A DNA stretch of 64,000 nt, taken from assembly GCA_039000515.1 (NCBI GenBank), contig JBCFYV010000012.1, positions 89,705,146 through 89,769,145 of the forward strand. Direction: 5' to 3'. This DNA is from Timema cristinae (taxonomy: Eukaryota > Arthropoda > Insecta > Phasmatodea > Timematidae). The notes under the pieces are model-generated. The model had not been told where the DNA came from. It made no database searches and worked only from the letters and a program-made list of their open reading frames with translations. The translations under genes were made by a program, and so were the position numbers. This document shows positions 48,758 to 60,402 of this stretch, piece by piece. Positions within the stretch are counted from its first letter, which is position 1, and each line of letters begins with the position of its first letter.

Positions 48758-48788
<31 letters not shown>
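48521..48788 (+). mobile_element. SINE-C-like head with a different body and (ATT)n tail
   Basis: The head ccggccccagggtgtagtgg matches SINE-C. The B box is damaged (gttccggattcacttactgg). The rest differs from the 12273 and 26445 copies and ends gatatagcccagacgtgta, running straight into (TTA)n at 48760-48788. It looks like a SINE-C subfamily or a chimera. Confidence 0.65.
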
Positions 48789-48794
<6 letters not shown>

Positions 48795-49110
48795 TAGAGG
48801 AGGAGGAGTACAGCACTATTATATGCATAGAAAATTAATCTCATGGAAATAGTAGCTACAGAAAGTATTCTATAAATGTCCGTATAGTAACATAGCTGTA
48901 TTAAATGTAATATTAGATCTATCTCATGGGACTGGTTAATAAATGTAGCCCTATATTTGGAAGTCCTATATTTCGCTATAATAAATCCTGTATAACATAA
49001 GTGTATTGAATGCAATATTAGATTACTGTATTTCCCGGGACTGGTAGAATATATGTATATTTGTAAGCGCCTTTATTTCATTACAATACATCCTGCTGAA
49101 CATATTTGTA

Positions 49111-49377
49111 TTTTATTATTATTATTATTATTTAGCACCGCGTCTTACTACCCGTTCGGGTTATACGCTTTAAGTACTAACTACGCTAATGGATTAGGAA
49201 TTGGTAAGGTTGAATTAGAGGAAGTGAATCCACATTTGCGTGGAGGGAGAGTGGAACACCATTTAGGAAAAACCACCCCCAGTTCACCCGACCGAGATTT
49301 GAACCTCGGCCTCCCCGTCCTCAGCAGTAGAGCTCAACACGACTAGCGCGTTAGCCAACTACGCCACCGAGGCGGGT
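49111..49377 (-). mobile_element. SINE-A, full length, with tail and target duplication
   Basis: The body at 49133-49377 is nearly the same as 6171-6414. Its (AAT)n tail appears as (ATT)n at 49113-49132. A target duplication catatttgtatt lies at 49101-49112 and 49378-49389. A-box-like tggcgtagttgg and B-box-like aggttcaaatctc are clear on the minus strand. The overlapping plus frame (49053-49346) is not a gene. Confidence 0.9.
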
Positions 49378-49389
49378 CATATTTGTATT

Positions 49390-50844
49390 AAATGTAGTAT
49401 TATATCTATCTCACAGAGCTGGTAGAATAGATGTACATTTGCAAGCCCAATTTAATCACTTTTCTAGACCACGCATTACATAACTCTTATATTAAATAAG
49501 ACAGTAAAATATTATATAATGAATACTTCCCAATAGCGAGTTTATCTTTATAACGGGTAGTTTAAATTTCCTTGGAAAAATCACTTGGGCACTTGCATAT
49601 AAAAATCTTCCCAATAACGGACAAGGGAGGGCAAAGACGGAACGGGACACGTACGTTTATTTATGCATACAGAAAACGGACAAAAATTGCAAACACATGT
49701 CCATATATTTTACAGTATATGTTAAAGATGTAATTGTATTTCATGAAGCGTGAGAAAACCCGTATCCTTCTGAGAAGGAAACAGTTCGATTACTATAACA
49801 GCATGTGATGTCTAAAGTAGACGCAAAAGTAATGAAATAATTAGAAATATGATTGCATCTTGCAAATAATATTAAAACTTACATCAAAAAATAGAAAAAA
49901 ATGTTTAATATACGCTTTATACATCAATACAATAGTGTTAAAAAAATTTATTTCATTAATTAACACAATTTAGTTTATTTTGAGGTAAATACAAAAAAGA
50001 ATAATAATTCATAAACACTGCATTTTAGGTTGATATATTTTATTTCGTTATTCCTTCATGTTTAATGTCTTACAGCAGTATTCATTTAATATTGTACTCT
50101 ATTATATTTACCTAAAGCCACATGGGTGGATTTATTCCATTAATAATACAGTAAACCTACTGCACATATTTCAATTTGTATATTAACGGTTTTTAGCACT
50201 ATCCAACTACACATTAGGTTACGTATAATATTTAATAATTCATTGGTCATAATTACACTGCATACAATACTGTGCAGTACAATATTATAATATGTTTATA
50301 GTACGTATGTAAGATATACAGGTTCACAATGAATAAACTATGCATAAACGTCATGATTGAAACTTTTTTCTTCTAAATAATGGACACGTCTTAGTAAATA
50401 ACATTTTTTTTAAATCCTATAAGGTGTTCATTATAAAGAGAGTTCACTGTATTAGTTATATCTAACGAGGCTTGTTGAACAAACACATTATTGAAAGTCC
50501 CTTTATTTCATTGCCATACATCCCGCCTTACTTACATGTACAGAATATAGTATAGTATCTAGCTCACGGCGTTAGTAGTTTAAATGATGACTCGAGTTCC
50601 TTATATTTATTAATCTAACCCTCAATCCGCAACACACGGATATTTTTGTGAGAATCTTGTATTTTTCTTGTATTGTTTGGTTTAGTGTTTAAAAATAGAG
50701 CTATAACAACACGTAAAAGGCAATGTAACTTAACTTAAGACAGCCCATTTAACACTAGATATCCCTCTTCTATGTTCATTATAATGTTAACCTTAAAAAA
50801 AATTAGGCACCACCATGGACTCAAGGTATTGTGAAGTTGACTTA
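49390..50844. other. AT-rich intronic sequence
   Basis: Nothing is recognised except a decayed SINE tail-like trace near 50190. Confidence 0.5.
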
Positions 50845-50845
50845 A

Positions 50846-51222
50846 GGTGGGAGTATAGGGTAGTAAGGGACGAGTGAAAATGGTAGTGTTTTTATATCAA
50901 AACTTTTTTTCCAAAATAAATACAATATTACTCTAATATAAACATGACGTTTAATTTTCTCCACTGGTGTTATAAACAGTTGGGTAATATCTGTCATGAT
51001 CATAGCAGCATTAGATGATAAACATTTTAAGGGATGAAAATAAGTTTTTATGATATTCTAGGACAACCTTTACAAATATTTAAGAATTGTTAATATCGCC
51101 ATGTGAAGAAAATTAAGCTTTATATTTCTACTGGAGAAATATTTGATTTCTTTTGACCAAAATAAGTTGATATAAAACTGCAAAAATACTGCCCTTAACT
51201 TGCATTCTTTAAACTACCACTT
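50846..51222 (+). mobile_element. MITE family M1, copy 1
   Basis: About 375 bp. The ends are imperfect inverted repeats of about 70 bp (ggtgggagtatagggtag at left). The interior contains tctgtcatgatcatagcagc and cgccatgtgaagaaaatta, as in copies 2 and 3. Confidence 0.75.
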
Positions 51223-52445
51223 TTACTTAACTTATTGGACACTGGAACTTAGAAATTTAAAGTATACCCCAATTTATTTTAATTTTTAACAAAATGAAAC
51301 AATTTTTTTTATCTTGCTATTTTCCTGCACTATGCTAATAATGCTATTAGCCTATTGAATATTTAAGGAAGTACGCTGCCATTTTTTCATTTAAAGTACA
51401 TGAGTTTGTATGTAGAATATACGTCAATTTTACCTGGTTTACTTTGCCATTAACGTAGAGTCCGGGGTTCAAATCTTGAATGGTGGACCAAGGTGTTTTT
51501 CTCGAAATATTTCTCAAAATTCTATCCACCCAAATGCTATTACATTTTCTCTAAACTCTACCTTCTTACTCGATAACAGTAGTTAAGTTCGGCTAGCCCT
51601 GATCTAAATTCCTACCGAAAGATTGGAGAGGTGGTAACGTTCATTCCCAGGTTTATAACGAGAATTACCTCCAGTCAGTTGAAAGATGACATAAGCCACA
51701 TCTGACCCTTGATTGTTGTTTGTGGCCGAGTCAATGTCCGCAATCAACGGATTTTGACTTTGGGCTCGAAATACCTTGCGCCTGGTAGGACGCTGGATGA
51801 CCGCAGCCCTGTTTAATCGGAATACCGGGGGGGACAAAGGGGGTCGGTCTGATTACGTGTTCGTGTAGTAGTAGTTAACAGGAGGAGGGGGAGGGGATGG
51901 ACAGGGACGTGTTGGTATGTGATGGAAGCTATGGTCGAGGTCATTGAATTTCCTGATTGCAAAACTGAAGGATATGTGGTTTGCTCTAAATGAATTATAT
52001 TTTTTAACCAGAGACTCGATATAAAATGTATTTTTTATTATAGTAGGGAAGGGCTGAAATCATGCTGTGGTTTTTTTGTATGGAAAAAAGTTTTCATATT
52101 ATGATGTTCACTAGTCAACATGATTTGAAAACATAATAGTGATCATAATATTAATAATAATTTAAATTGATAGCAAAAAACTCAAAATATGATCCTTTCT
52201 TATAAATATGTACTGACTATCGATGACCACCTGCACCGATGGACACATGGACTGAATACCAAACCCATCTAGTCTAATACGCTGTGTGATGGGGATGTCG
52301 TATTTGAATACCAGCTGAATGTGCTGAGTATGATATGTCTTAATTTATTCCCCACTTTCTTTCCCTTCCCACAAATGATGGTATATTTTCTATAAATTCT
52401 ACCTTACTCACCTTTTAACTGATTAATGAAAGAGATTTTCTTTTT
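51223..52445. other. Intronic sequence with an unassigned frame
   Basis: A GC-richer piece at 51604-51860 gives a 77-codon minus frame with no domain that I know. Weak SINE-like traces occur near 51440-51580 and 52255-52420. Confidence 0.4.
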
Positions 52446-52698
52446 TAGCACTGTTTCTCACTAACTATTCACTGTTCAAGTTATACGCATATTACACTAG
52501 TCAAGCTAATGATTTGGGGAGTAGTAAAGTTGAATTTAGATTAAGTCTAAACGCATTTACGAGGAGGGAGATTTAAACATTTTTTGGAGAATACCCTCAG
52601 TACACCCCGACCGAAATTTGAACCCCAATATCCCGTCATCGACAGTATAGTTTAAAACGAGAGTGACACCTTGGACTATGTGGTCACCAAATCAGGTA
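52446..52698 (-). mobile_element. SINE-A copy (second head type), diverged
   Basis: In reverse it reads tagcactgtttctcactaac, aagttatacgcat, accgaaatttgaaccccaat, and ends gtggtcaccaaatcaggt. Confidence 0.8.
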
Positions 52699-52895
52699 GT
52701 TAACAAAATAGATTAGCGTATAGCTAGTAAAAGGTGTAAAAGTAGAAGACAAACTATCAACTAAGAGGACAGAATGAAGAAAGGGAAAATGGCGCAGTCC
52801 TGGTTATTAGTTACGAGAGTACTTGAATTAAGGAGAATGATCAGAAGGTCAAATTTTAAATAAATATAGTAATAATAACAATTATTTGTTGTTAT

Positions 52896-53281
52896 GGTGG
52901 AGATTTAAGTAACGTGAGAAAGGCTAAGTAATTTTTCAATTTTTATGATAAAACTTCTTTTTTTTTTGCCAAAAATAGTAAAATATTGCTTCAGTATGAA
53001 CATAAAACCAAATTTTCTTCACATGCTGATGTAAACAGTTGTTTAATATCTGTCGTGAGCATAGCGGCATTATATGACAAACTTTTTAAGTTAAAAGAAA
53101 AAGTTTTCATTCAATTTCAGGACACACTTGAAAGTGGTCAATATCTGTTGAGGTCACTATGTGAAGACAATTAAACTCTATATTTCTACTCAGGCAATAT
53201 TTAATGTCTTTTGAACAATAAAGTTTTGCTATAAGAAATGCATACACACTCACCTTTTCTCGCGTTCCCTTCATCCCTCCT
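52896..53281 (+). mobile_element. MITE family M1, copy 2
   Basis: About 385 bp. The right end, reversed, reads gaggagggatgaagggaacg, then cgagaaaa, and pairs with the left end. The interior tctgtcgtgagcatagcggc is colinear with copies 1 and 3. Confidence 0.75.
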
Positions 53282-53447
53282 CATGTCCAGCGTAAGCTAA
53301 ATATGTTTGATTGTTTTTGTGAACATCTATAGTGTAATACCTTTTTTTAAAAGAGAATACATATTTTTTTGGTCCATAAAAACTGATGACTGAAGTTGTT
53401 TAGGAAACATTACCCTTCCTTCACCGCTGACAATACATCTTGTGAAT

Positions 53448-53600
53448 GTGGGAATGCCAAGCCTCCACCGTGGTTCGGATCCCACGTTAAACTGTAGGTC
53501 CTCCATTCATCTCACAATCACCCTACCATTTCACATTAGCATAAGTGCGTATAACCCGAACTGGTAGTAAGACGCGGTGCATAAATAATAATATATAATA
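53448..53600 (+). mobile_element. SINE-B copy
   Basis: It starts gtgggaatgccaagcctcca and has ccgtggttcggatcccacg. It ends with cgtataacccgaactggtag, taagacgcggtgc and an AT-rich tail. It begins at the same point as the copy at 5943-6080, which supports a real 138-bp unit. Confidence 0.85.
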
Positions 53601-54100
53601 GTAAAGATTAGATCTAGTTTCCCATAATTTTTACCCTAATCATGAAACTGCGGTGATTTGCACAAAATGTTTGTGTAAATTAGCTAATTTTATATGTTCA
53701 CGTAATATATTTTAAATAATTTAATAAATCATAATATAATGTTGTAAATGCTATAGAGTAAAGAATGTTTATAGAATCTGTTAACTTTATTTTAAGATAA
53801 GATTAATTTTAAATACCAAATAGCTATTTAAATATTGCAAGACAGCTGAATGTCTTCACTGCATTTCATCGCTCTGGAAAGCAGCTACCTTAAATTATAA
53901 GTCCCCCCCAGCAAATACTTTACCCCACCCGGGATTTATGTATTTTAACCACGAAGATAAGTTAGGGATACATAAGGTAATTACCAGCAATTGCATGGTG
54001 AAAGCGTGAAATCATTTGGTGAAAAAAAACGTGTGTTGAACGTAATAATTAAAAGAGACTGTTTTTCTAGTTTGCAATTCACAAGCTAATAGTAATTAAT
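53601..54100. other. AT-rich intronic sequence
   Basis: No gene or repeat match seen. Confidence 0.5.
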
Positions 54101-54104
54101 CCTT

Positions 54105-54330
54105 TACGCGCATGCGCCACGTGACATATGTCCGCAGAGCAATCAACAAGCTGCATTGCGTGGCGTGACCTTTAGCAAGTCGGCGATAAGATAGTGAACA
54201 AAATGTCGAAATGGCGGAAACAAAGATGGGTAGACGAGCAAGTTTTCAAATTGCACTGGGTAAACTTGAGAAAACTTAGTTTTTATTACTACTTGTTATT
54301 TTATCGTGTTCAGCGAGTTCCAGCCAAACC
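54105..54330 (+). promoter_or_regulatory. Promoter-like island followed by a short frame
   Basis: gcgcatgcgc (54109-54118, NRF1-type palindrome) is directly followed by cacgtgac (E-box, USF/MiT type). About 85 bp downstream is an ATG (54203) with aaatggcgg and aagatgg motifs around it. The frame is 41 codons (to about 54328), basic and tryptophan-rich at the start, with a donor-like tgg-gtaaac inside. This could be a first exon and promoter of a plus-strand gene, or chance. No protein family is recognised. Confidence 0.3.
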
Positions 54331-54459
54331 TTGACCTCATTTTATTAAAATAAGAACACAAAAAAAAAATGCAGATAGCCGGATGGGTAGTAATAGGTGA
54401 TACATCCAAATTAATATTAAAAACCACATTTATTGGCAAGTGGAATAAACGTCAAACGC

Positions 54460-54640
54460 ATCTATTTCTGCTTGAAGGTGACGGTGGAATTAGTGAGGAT
54501 GGTTTTTCTTAAATTGTTTCCAACACTCCCTTCACACAAATTCAGTTATATTGTATTAAACTTTATCTTTCCTTTGCCATATTGCATTTAGTGTGATAAA
54601 TGTGTATAAGCCCGGACGTGTAGGGAGACGCAGATTAAAA
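54460..54640 (+). mobile_element. Degenerate SINE-A-like fragment
   Basis: The pieces gaggatggtttttctt, cttcacacaaattcag and ataagcccggacgtgtaggg occur in SINE-A order. Confidence 0.5.
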
Positions 54641-57040
54641 ATATTTTTACTGCTTGAGGGATTTGTTAGGGGCATTTTTTATTTATTTTTTTGCTTCGAT
54701 AAAATAAGCTATATTTTAGACAGATAAATCATTTTAGAAAAATAAAGCTAACAGAATGTTAAAAGACTTGACGGCTTTCCTTTCTAAATTGCGTGTTCCT
54801 TAAAATCTGTAAAGAAATGTTCTTTTTGTTTTCTTGTCTGTCTGTTGCTAGCTGGTTCTAACAGGTAAAGAAAAATAGTCCCGCCAGGAAGTTAAAGTTA
54901 CTCCACAAAAAGGTAATTTATCAACATGTCCATTAAGGTTACTTACATAGGCATTTGTTTAAACCTCTCTTCATTTTATATTAGTATAAAGCAGATAAGT
55001 AAAAAACCTTTATAAGATAATAATAGCCACACCATTTATCGTAATTAAAGAAATCACTTTTAAAAAAGTCGTAAACTTTATTCAAAACCTATTACAATGA
55101 TCATAGATGTTATTTATCGACTACTATTACTCTAAATATAACTATTTAGTGCCCAAGAGGTATTTCAGAGTATCTTTAGTTTGATTTATTTAAGGTATAA
55201 ACTATATTTGAATAAACATAGAATTATATAAGCTTATAGCTCCAAATAAATCAAGGAAATCTTTACTTCACGGTAAATATTCCATTTTATTGACAATAAA
55301 TTATACTGTAATATATTGTAGTAGGATGACTACATACATATAGGCTATTCAATTTTAATTTAGTTAGTTCATGTAAACCAAAAATGGTACTTCCAAGCCT
55401 GCATCTAGCCCTCATTATTGAATTTATAAATCTAAATGAGAGAGAAGGTATGATACATTTTTTCCCCTCTTTAATCGCTAGATCCCAAATGAAAATATTT
55501 GGTTGTACTGTACATTTTTAATAGATACTAATAAAATGTCAATGCACCAATTTTTAGGCAGTTTTTAAGCATGGTCAAGTTAAAAATGAGCAAGTTTTTC
55601 TCGGGTTAGATTGAACAGTTTCAAAATATATTTATTTCTTAAATAATTAAATGTTCCAAAAGAGTTTAAATTTGTTTTGTATGATCTTTTTAACTCTCGT
55701 TGAAAATCTAAGGAAGTCTATATTATTAATAATTTGAATATAATACACACATAACAATGAATATACAAAAACTATACATAGTTTTAAGAATTAAAATATT
55801 TTAAAATCTAATAGTTAAGTTAGTGTGGCTAGTATTTTAGTATAGTTAGTATAGTTGACTTATGTCAATACCACATTTATTTAACTATGATTAATTTCTT
55901 CCCTGTGGCTTTGTAGCTGCAATATAGAGGTTGATTTTAAATAGTAAAGGACCAAAGGTTTGTTCCTAATGAGAGTAGAGATAATGCTAGTATTTGGGTA
56001 TAAGTTTGTCTCCTTTCCCCGATTTATAAATTATTATTGTGGTTAGGCTTGAGTATTGAATGTTTTTAAGAGATTTTATCCTTGGTTAAGCTAGATTGCT
56101 AATCTCACGAATAAAATCTTAAATATTATAATTCATACAATGATTTGGTTTTGTACTGTACATTATCTACGCGGAAAAATATTTTAGGTTTCGTTTAACA
56201 GTTCCGTAACGGTTTCTCCTTCCGTTTTTCCCTCTGCCCCCACGGCCATTTTAATCCCCTGTTTGTGGCTATAATCTGAATGTAAATTAAATCCAACCCC
56301 AAAGTGTGTTATTCCTTAGATAAAAAAAAGTTGTTTGTTGGCTAGAACAGATTTAAAGACTGGTAGTAAGATTTTATTCTAAACTATTTTATGAGATAAA
56401 ATATAATAGTCATGGGGGGTGATCAGGGAAAGGTTGGTCAGGCCTTCTAAAGGCCACAAAGTATCTCCTGAAAAACTATCGCAAAATTAAAAGTGTGTTA
56501 CTTCGTTTGGTGTTTATTAATTTTTACAGTAGCATATAAAGATTATTCAATATTTAAGCTGTCAGATCATGCCATGCTTTTTTCTTAGTGACATTCAGAA
56601 TGAAAAACGAAACTGTACTGTTAGTACTCCCAATATTATACCGGGTCTTAGAAGCTATTGAGCTCGTTCCCTCCCACACTCTAAATCACGAGCCACCACT
56701 GTCGGATGCAGGTGTGGAGAGGTCTGGTTCGATTCTTTATTCTGCTTGGAATAATTTGCTCTCCACAAAATACGTGTAGATATAATCAAGGGACATACTC
56801 GAAATTTCTCCCTTTCGACAGATGTGGGCGTTCTCTATTAAAAGTTATCTTCTAGATTAAGTTAGTTTGTATATCCTGTGCTGATAAAACCCTCTTATTT
56901 GATTGTGACATGTGTTTTAAATCTCCCATTGATAGGTTTATACATAACTAATAAAACATTAATTATTCTGCGTTAGGTGTAAAGTTTAGTTATCATTGGA
57001 ATAAATAATTTTATCTGACAGCTAGGACGTTACTTTATCT
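54641..57040. other. AT-rich intronic sequence
   Basis: No gene recognised. Short frames (e.g. 56588-56779) have no domain. The sequence looks mostly single-copy. Confidence 0.5.
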
Positions 57041-57130
57041 ACTTTAATGTATTCGGACGTCAAGTCATGTGACGACGTCATGACAATGTCATGATAGATA
57101 TTGTCAATATATAAATACTGATAATATCAT
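57040..57130 (+). repeat. Copy of dispersed repeat R1
   Basis: The core tgtattcggacgtcaagtca continues tgtgacgacgtcatgacaat. It ends just before a SINE-A copy. Confidence 0.6.
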
Positions 57131-57150
57131 AACATGTTATAAACATTTTT

Positions 57151-57389
57151 TAGTACCACGGCTTACTACCTGTTCAGGTTATACGCATATGTACTAAGAT
57201 AATGGACTAGGGAAGAGTAAGGACGAATTTAAAGGATGTGTACCCACATTTGCGTAGAATAAGAGTGTAATATCATTTTGGAAAAAAACAAGTTTAGTAC
57301 ACCAGGGTCAAAACCCCGATCTCTTTGTCATTGGCAGTCTAGTTAAACACAAGAGTGACGCCTTATACCATATGGTCACCGAAGCAGGT
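57151..57389 (-). mobile_element. SINE-A copy (second head type)
   Basis: In reverse it reads tagtaccacggcttactacc, tgttcaggttatacgcatat, tgtacccacatttgcgtag, then ccatatggtcaccgaagcag. Confidence 0.85.
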
Positions 57390-57622
57390 GTTATTAATGT
57401 TGACCGCAGAAAAGTTTGTATTTTATAAATCGTCCTTCCTATCTGGTCATATAATTTTATTATATTTTAAAAATAAACATTTTTTTTAGCCTGAGAATTC
57501 AACCATGAAAAAAAACAATAACAGAGCGTTTTGTTAAAGGTCAGGTTTTCTGTTCCCAGTCAAATACACATTTTGTTCAATAATATTAAAAATAACAATC
57601 GATATAATTTATGGGTCTGCCT

Positions 57623-57770
57623 ACCTGCACCTGCTCCGAGTACATTGATTTACAGAGATTAGGAAGGTAGAACTTAGAGGAATTGTACCAACATTTAAGT
57701 AAAGGGAGGGTGGGGATATATTTTAGTAAAACCTCCCTCAGGATATCCAGCCTGGATTTAGATGTGTCCA
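57623..57770 (-). mobile_element. Partial SINE-A copy
   Basis: Only the body (attaggaaggtagaacttag, aaagggagggtgg, aaacctccctcagg) is recognisable. Confidence 0.5.
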
Positions 57771-57899
57771 GCGATGCGGGCTATTTTCTTCCTAAACAAA
57801 GCTAATATTAAAACCATATGAAATCTTGCCAATATAACTACCACTTATATCTTGGTTATGTTGGTAACACAACTTCTGAGGTACCATACTTGAGTAGTG

Positions 57900-58500
57900 T
57901 TGGGAGAGAAGAACATGTTCACCGCATGCGTAAACTCCACGACCCTCGGAGCCCTATTTACAACGAAAGTATGTAATTTTGTGACCACAATCATCTGCAG
58001 GCCAAACTCTCACCACTGACAATTAATGGCAGCCATGTGTACCACATGTTGTTACTAGCTAATGTGCTGTTAACCGTGACCCATGCAGTGTGGGGATCGC
58101 GTCGCCAGCCAGTGTGACCTTTGGCGTCGGGACGCACGTTGCAGAGTCGCTATCTAGAGGTAGTCATAGGATGTTTGGCGCAATCAGGGACCACTATCCT
58201 TGCTGAATACACAGACCGTTTGGATCAAGTTGGTCATATGACGTTTGGAGTGGTTGGGAAAACACCTTTTAATACTACCTTGTGTGATTGTTTACTTCTA
58301 CATCCAGTGTCTGTTCACTCGCCTGTGACAATGGATGCTAAATATGACGACGTTATTACAATGAAGTGTGGCAACGTGTGTATTATGTGGACGTATTCAA
58401 ACATTTCAGGTAGCTTAAGTAACGGTGAAGTGACGTTTCAATTATTACTGACCGCAAGTGTTGTGTTTACGTTTGTTGTGACGCCTCACTCTTAAAAGTT
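57900..58500 (+). other. GC-richer segment with an unassigned 124-codon frame
   Basis: Base composition rises noticeably. A plus-strand frame at 58121-58495 has 124 codons and ends in a hydrophobic stretch (LLLTASVVFTFVV). The nominal start is not an ATG. It has no domain that I recognise and no clear splice sites. It could be an exon, an old element, or chance. Confidence 0.25.
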
Positions 58501-59265
58501 TCTAACATCAAAGGTCAGATTAGGAGGTACCATTTAGTTTGAACTTGGTCCAAGGTCTACTGTATCTTGGGTTGCTTGGTTCAAACGTTCTTCCATTTAC
58601 TCATAGGTCTGTGCCCAATTTCCTGTCTAGATTGGTCCAAACGGGTCGCTTTTAAGGAGATTGCACTAAAGGTTCTATGACCCTAATGGTGAGCCCCTCA
58701 ACATCCAATTTTGTTCATAATTGTTTAAGTTGTGCTTAAATATATTATAACACATTCTACTGATGGGAATATTATATATTTACGTTTTAATTAGCAATGG
58801 GTACTAATACACTCTGATCTATGGAATGAGGGTAGAAATGGGTTAGGAATAAAGAAAACAGAATTTAAGTTCTATACCTGCAATTTAGTGATGTGGGATG
58901 GCAGATAATTAGGTGAAAAACAATCCTGTAATTCGAACTTAATCTACACATCCCCATTGAACCAGATACTATGAAGTTGACACCTTAGGCCTCTTGCCCA
59001 CTGATGTAGGTAACACAAGAATATTAACCATTTAACTTACAGGGTAAAGAGAGTAGCTTAGAGGCAGGGCTGATGCAAGGGTTTCATGTGCCCTAGGCGA
59101 TACTTGACATTTACACACCACTTGTATTTGATATACAATAAATTAACCACATGCACCCCCTGCGTGACGCAAAATAATAATACTAGAGTGCCAAAATATT
59201 GAAAAAAAAGGGAAAATACTCCAAAATAGATTTTAAAAAAATCAAAATAAATTGTGACATCTCCC
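58501..59265. other. Intronic sequence with a decayed SINE trace
   Basis: At 58830-59010 the order ggttaggaataaag, gaacttaatctacac and agttgacacctta faintly matches reversed SINE-A. Nothing else is seen. Confidence 0.4.
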
Positions 59266-59270
59266 CTTTA

Positions 59271-59643
59271 GGTGGGAATGTAGGGAACGCGAGAAAATAA
59301 CACTGTTTTTGCAGTTTTTACAAGAATGCCTTTTTTGGTCAAAATAAATATCGCTTCTATACAAACATAGAGTTTTTACTACACATGGTTATATCAAAGC
59401 TGTTGAATATATGTCATTAACATAGAGACATTAGATGATATACTTTTTAAATGAAGAGAAAAAGTTGTCATGACATTCCAGGAAACCCTTGACGGATATT
59501 CAACAACTGTTGAGATCACCATGTGAAGAAAATTATGTTATATGTTTCTACTGAATAATTATTTGATTCACTTTGACAAAAAAAAGTTGCTCTAAAAACT
59601 TCAAAAACACTGACTTTTACTCGTGTCTCCTAAATCCCCACCT
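59271..59643 (+). mobile_element. MITE family M1, copy 3
   Basis: About 373 bp with the clearest inverted ends: ggtgggaatgtagggaacgc at left against a reversed right end ggtggggatttaggagacac. Both continue into a gtttttg-agtttttac block and a ttttgtcaaa block, giving about 70 bp of imperfect pairing. Confidence 0.8.
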
Positions 59644-59873
59644 TAATTAATGTGAGCAAAAATAGAAGCCAATTCCCTTTCTCTTAATATGTTTAGAAAG
59701 CTTTAATTAAATATCAAATTTATTCACCAATAAAGCGACCACAAATTTAATAAAACCACAAAAGTGATTATGCTGTTAATCAATTATTTTTAAACATATT
59801 ATTAGTATTATATAAAATATTTGTATTTTGTAGGAAACAATATAATTAGCTAATTTAATTTAAATAATACCCT

Positions 59874-60128
59874 CTTCGGTGGCCATATAGTCTTAGGTGC
59901 TACTCTCGCAATGGACTAAGCTGTCTAAGACAGGGAGATCAGGTTCGCTACAGTTCAGGTGTAATGAGGACGGTTTTACCTAAATGTCTTTCCAATTTCC
60001 CTTCATGCAAAGGCGGGTATACTTCCTCTAGATTCAACCTTCCTAATCCTTAAATCATTAGAGAAATTTATACATAGCCGTACAGCCCAAACGGATAGTA
60101 AGACTTGGTGCTAAAAATTAAATAATAA
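59874..60128 (+). mobile_element. SINE-A copy (second head type)
   Basis: The head ttcggtggccatatagtctt is followed by ggtgctactctcgcaatgga. The B box is damaged. The 3' end is gtacagcccaaacggatagt, aagacttggtgctaa, with a short aataat tail. Confidence 0.85.
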
Positions 60129-60299
60129 AGTTTCAAACACTAACAAAATTACATTTTGTTGAAATGCACCTGTAGGACCCTTGTACCCTAAGCGACCACC
60201 TAGTTTCACCTAATGGCCAGCCTTCCTTAGAGGTAAGCCCGTAATATAATGTATTCAAACTTCATGGTCAGAGTACCGGAATATCAAATGCTGAAAAAC

Positions 60300-60402
60300 C
60301 AAACCTAGTTCACCTGACCATAATTTTAACCCCAGCCTTACATTGAATTATGACCATCCTCATTGTAAGTCTAACGCCATAGACCACTTGGCTACACTAT
60401 GG
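60300..60402 (-). mobile_element. SINE-A 5' half
   Basis: The fragment ctagttcacctgaccataat, ttttaaccccagcc, ... gtctaacgccatagaccact resembles the reversed head region. Confidence 0.55.

Noticed and set aside
49053..49346. Plus-strand 97-codon frame
   Set aside because: It lies almost wholly in a SINE-A copy in reverse orientation. The similar pieces at 38922-39113 and 37729-38007 have the same origin.
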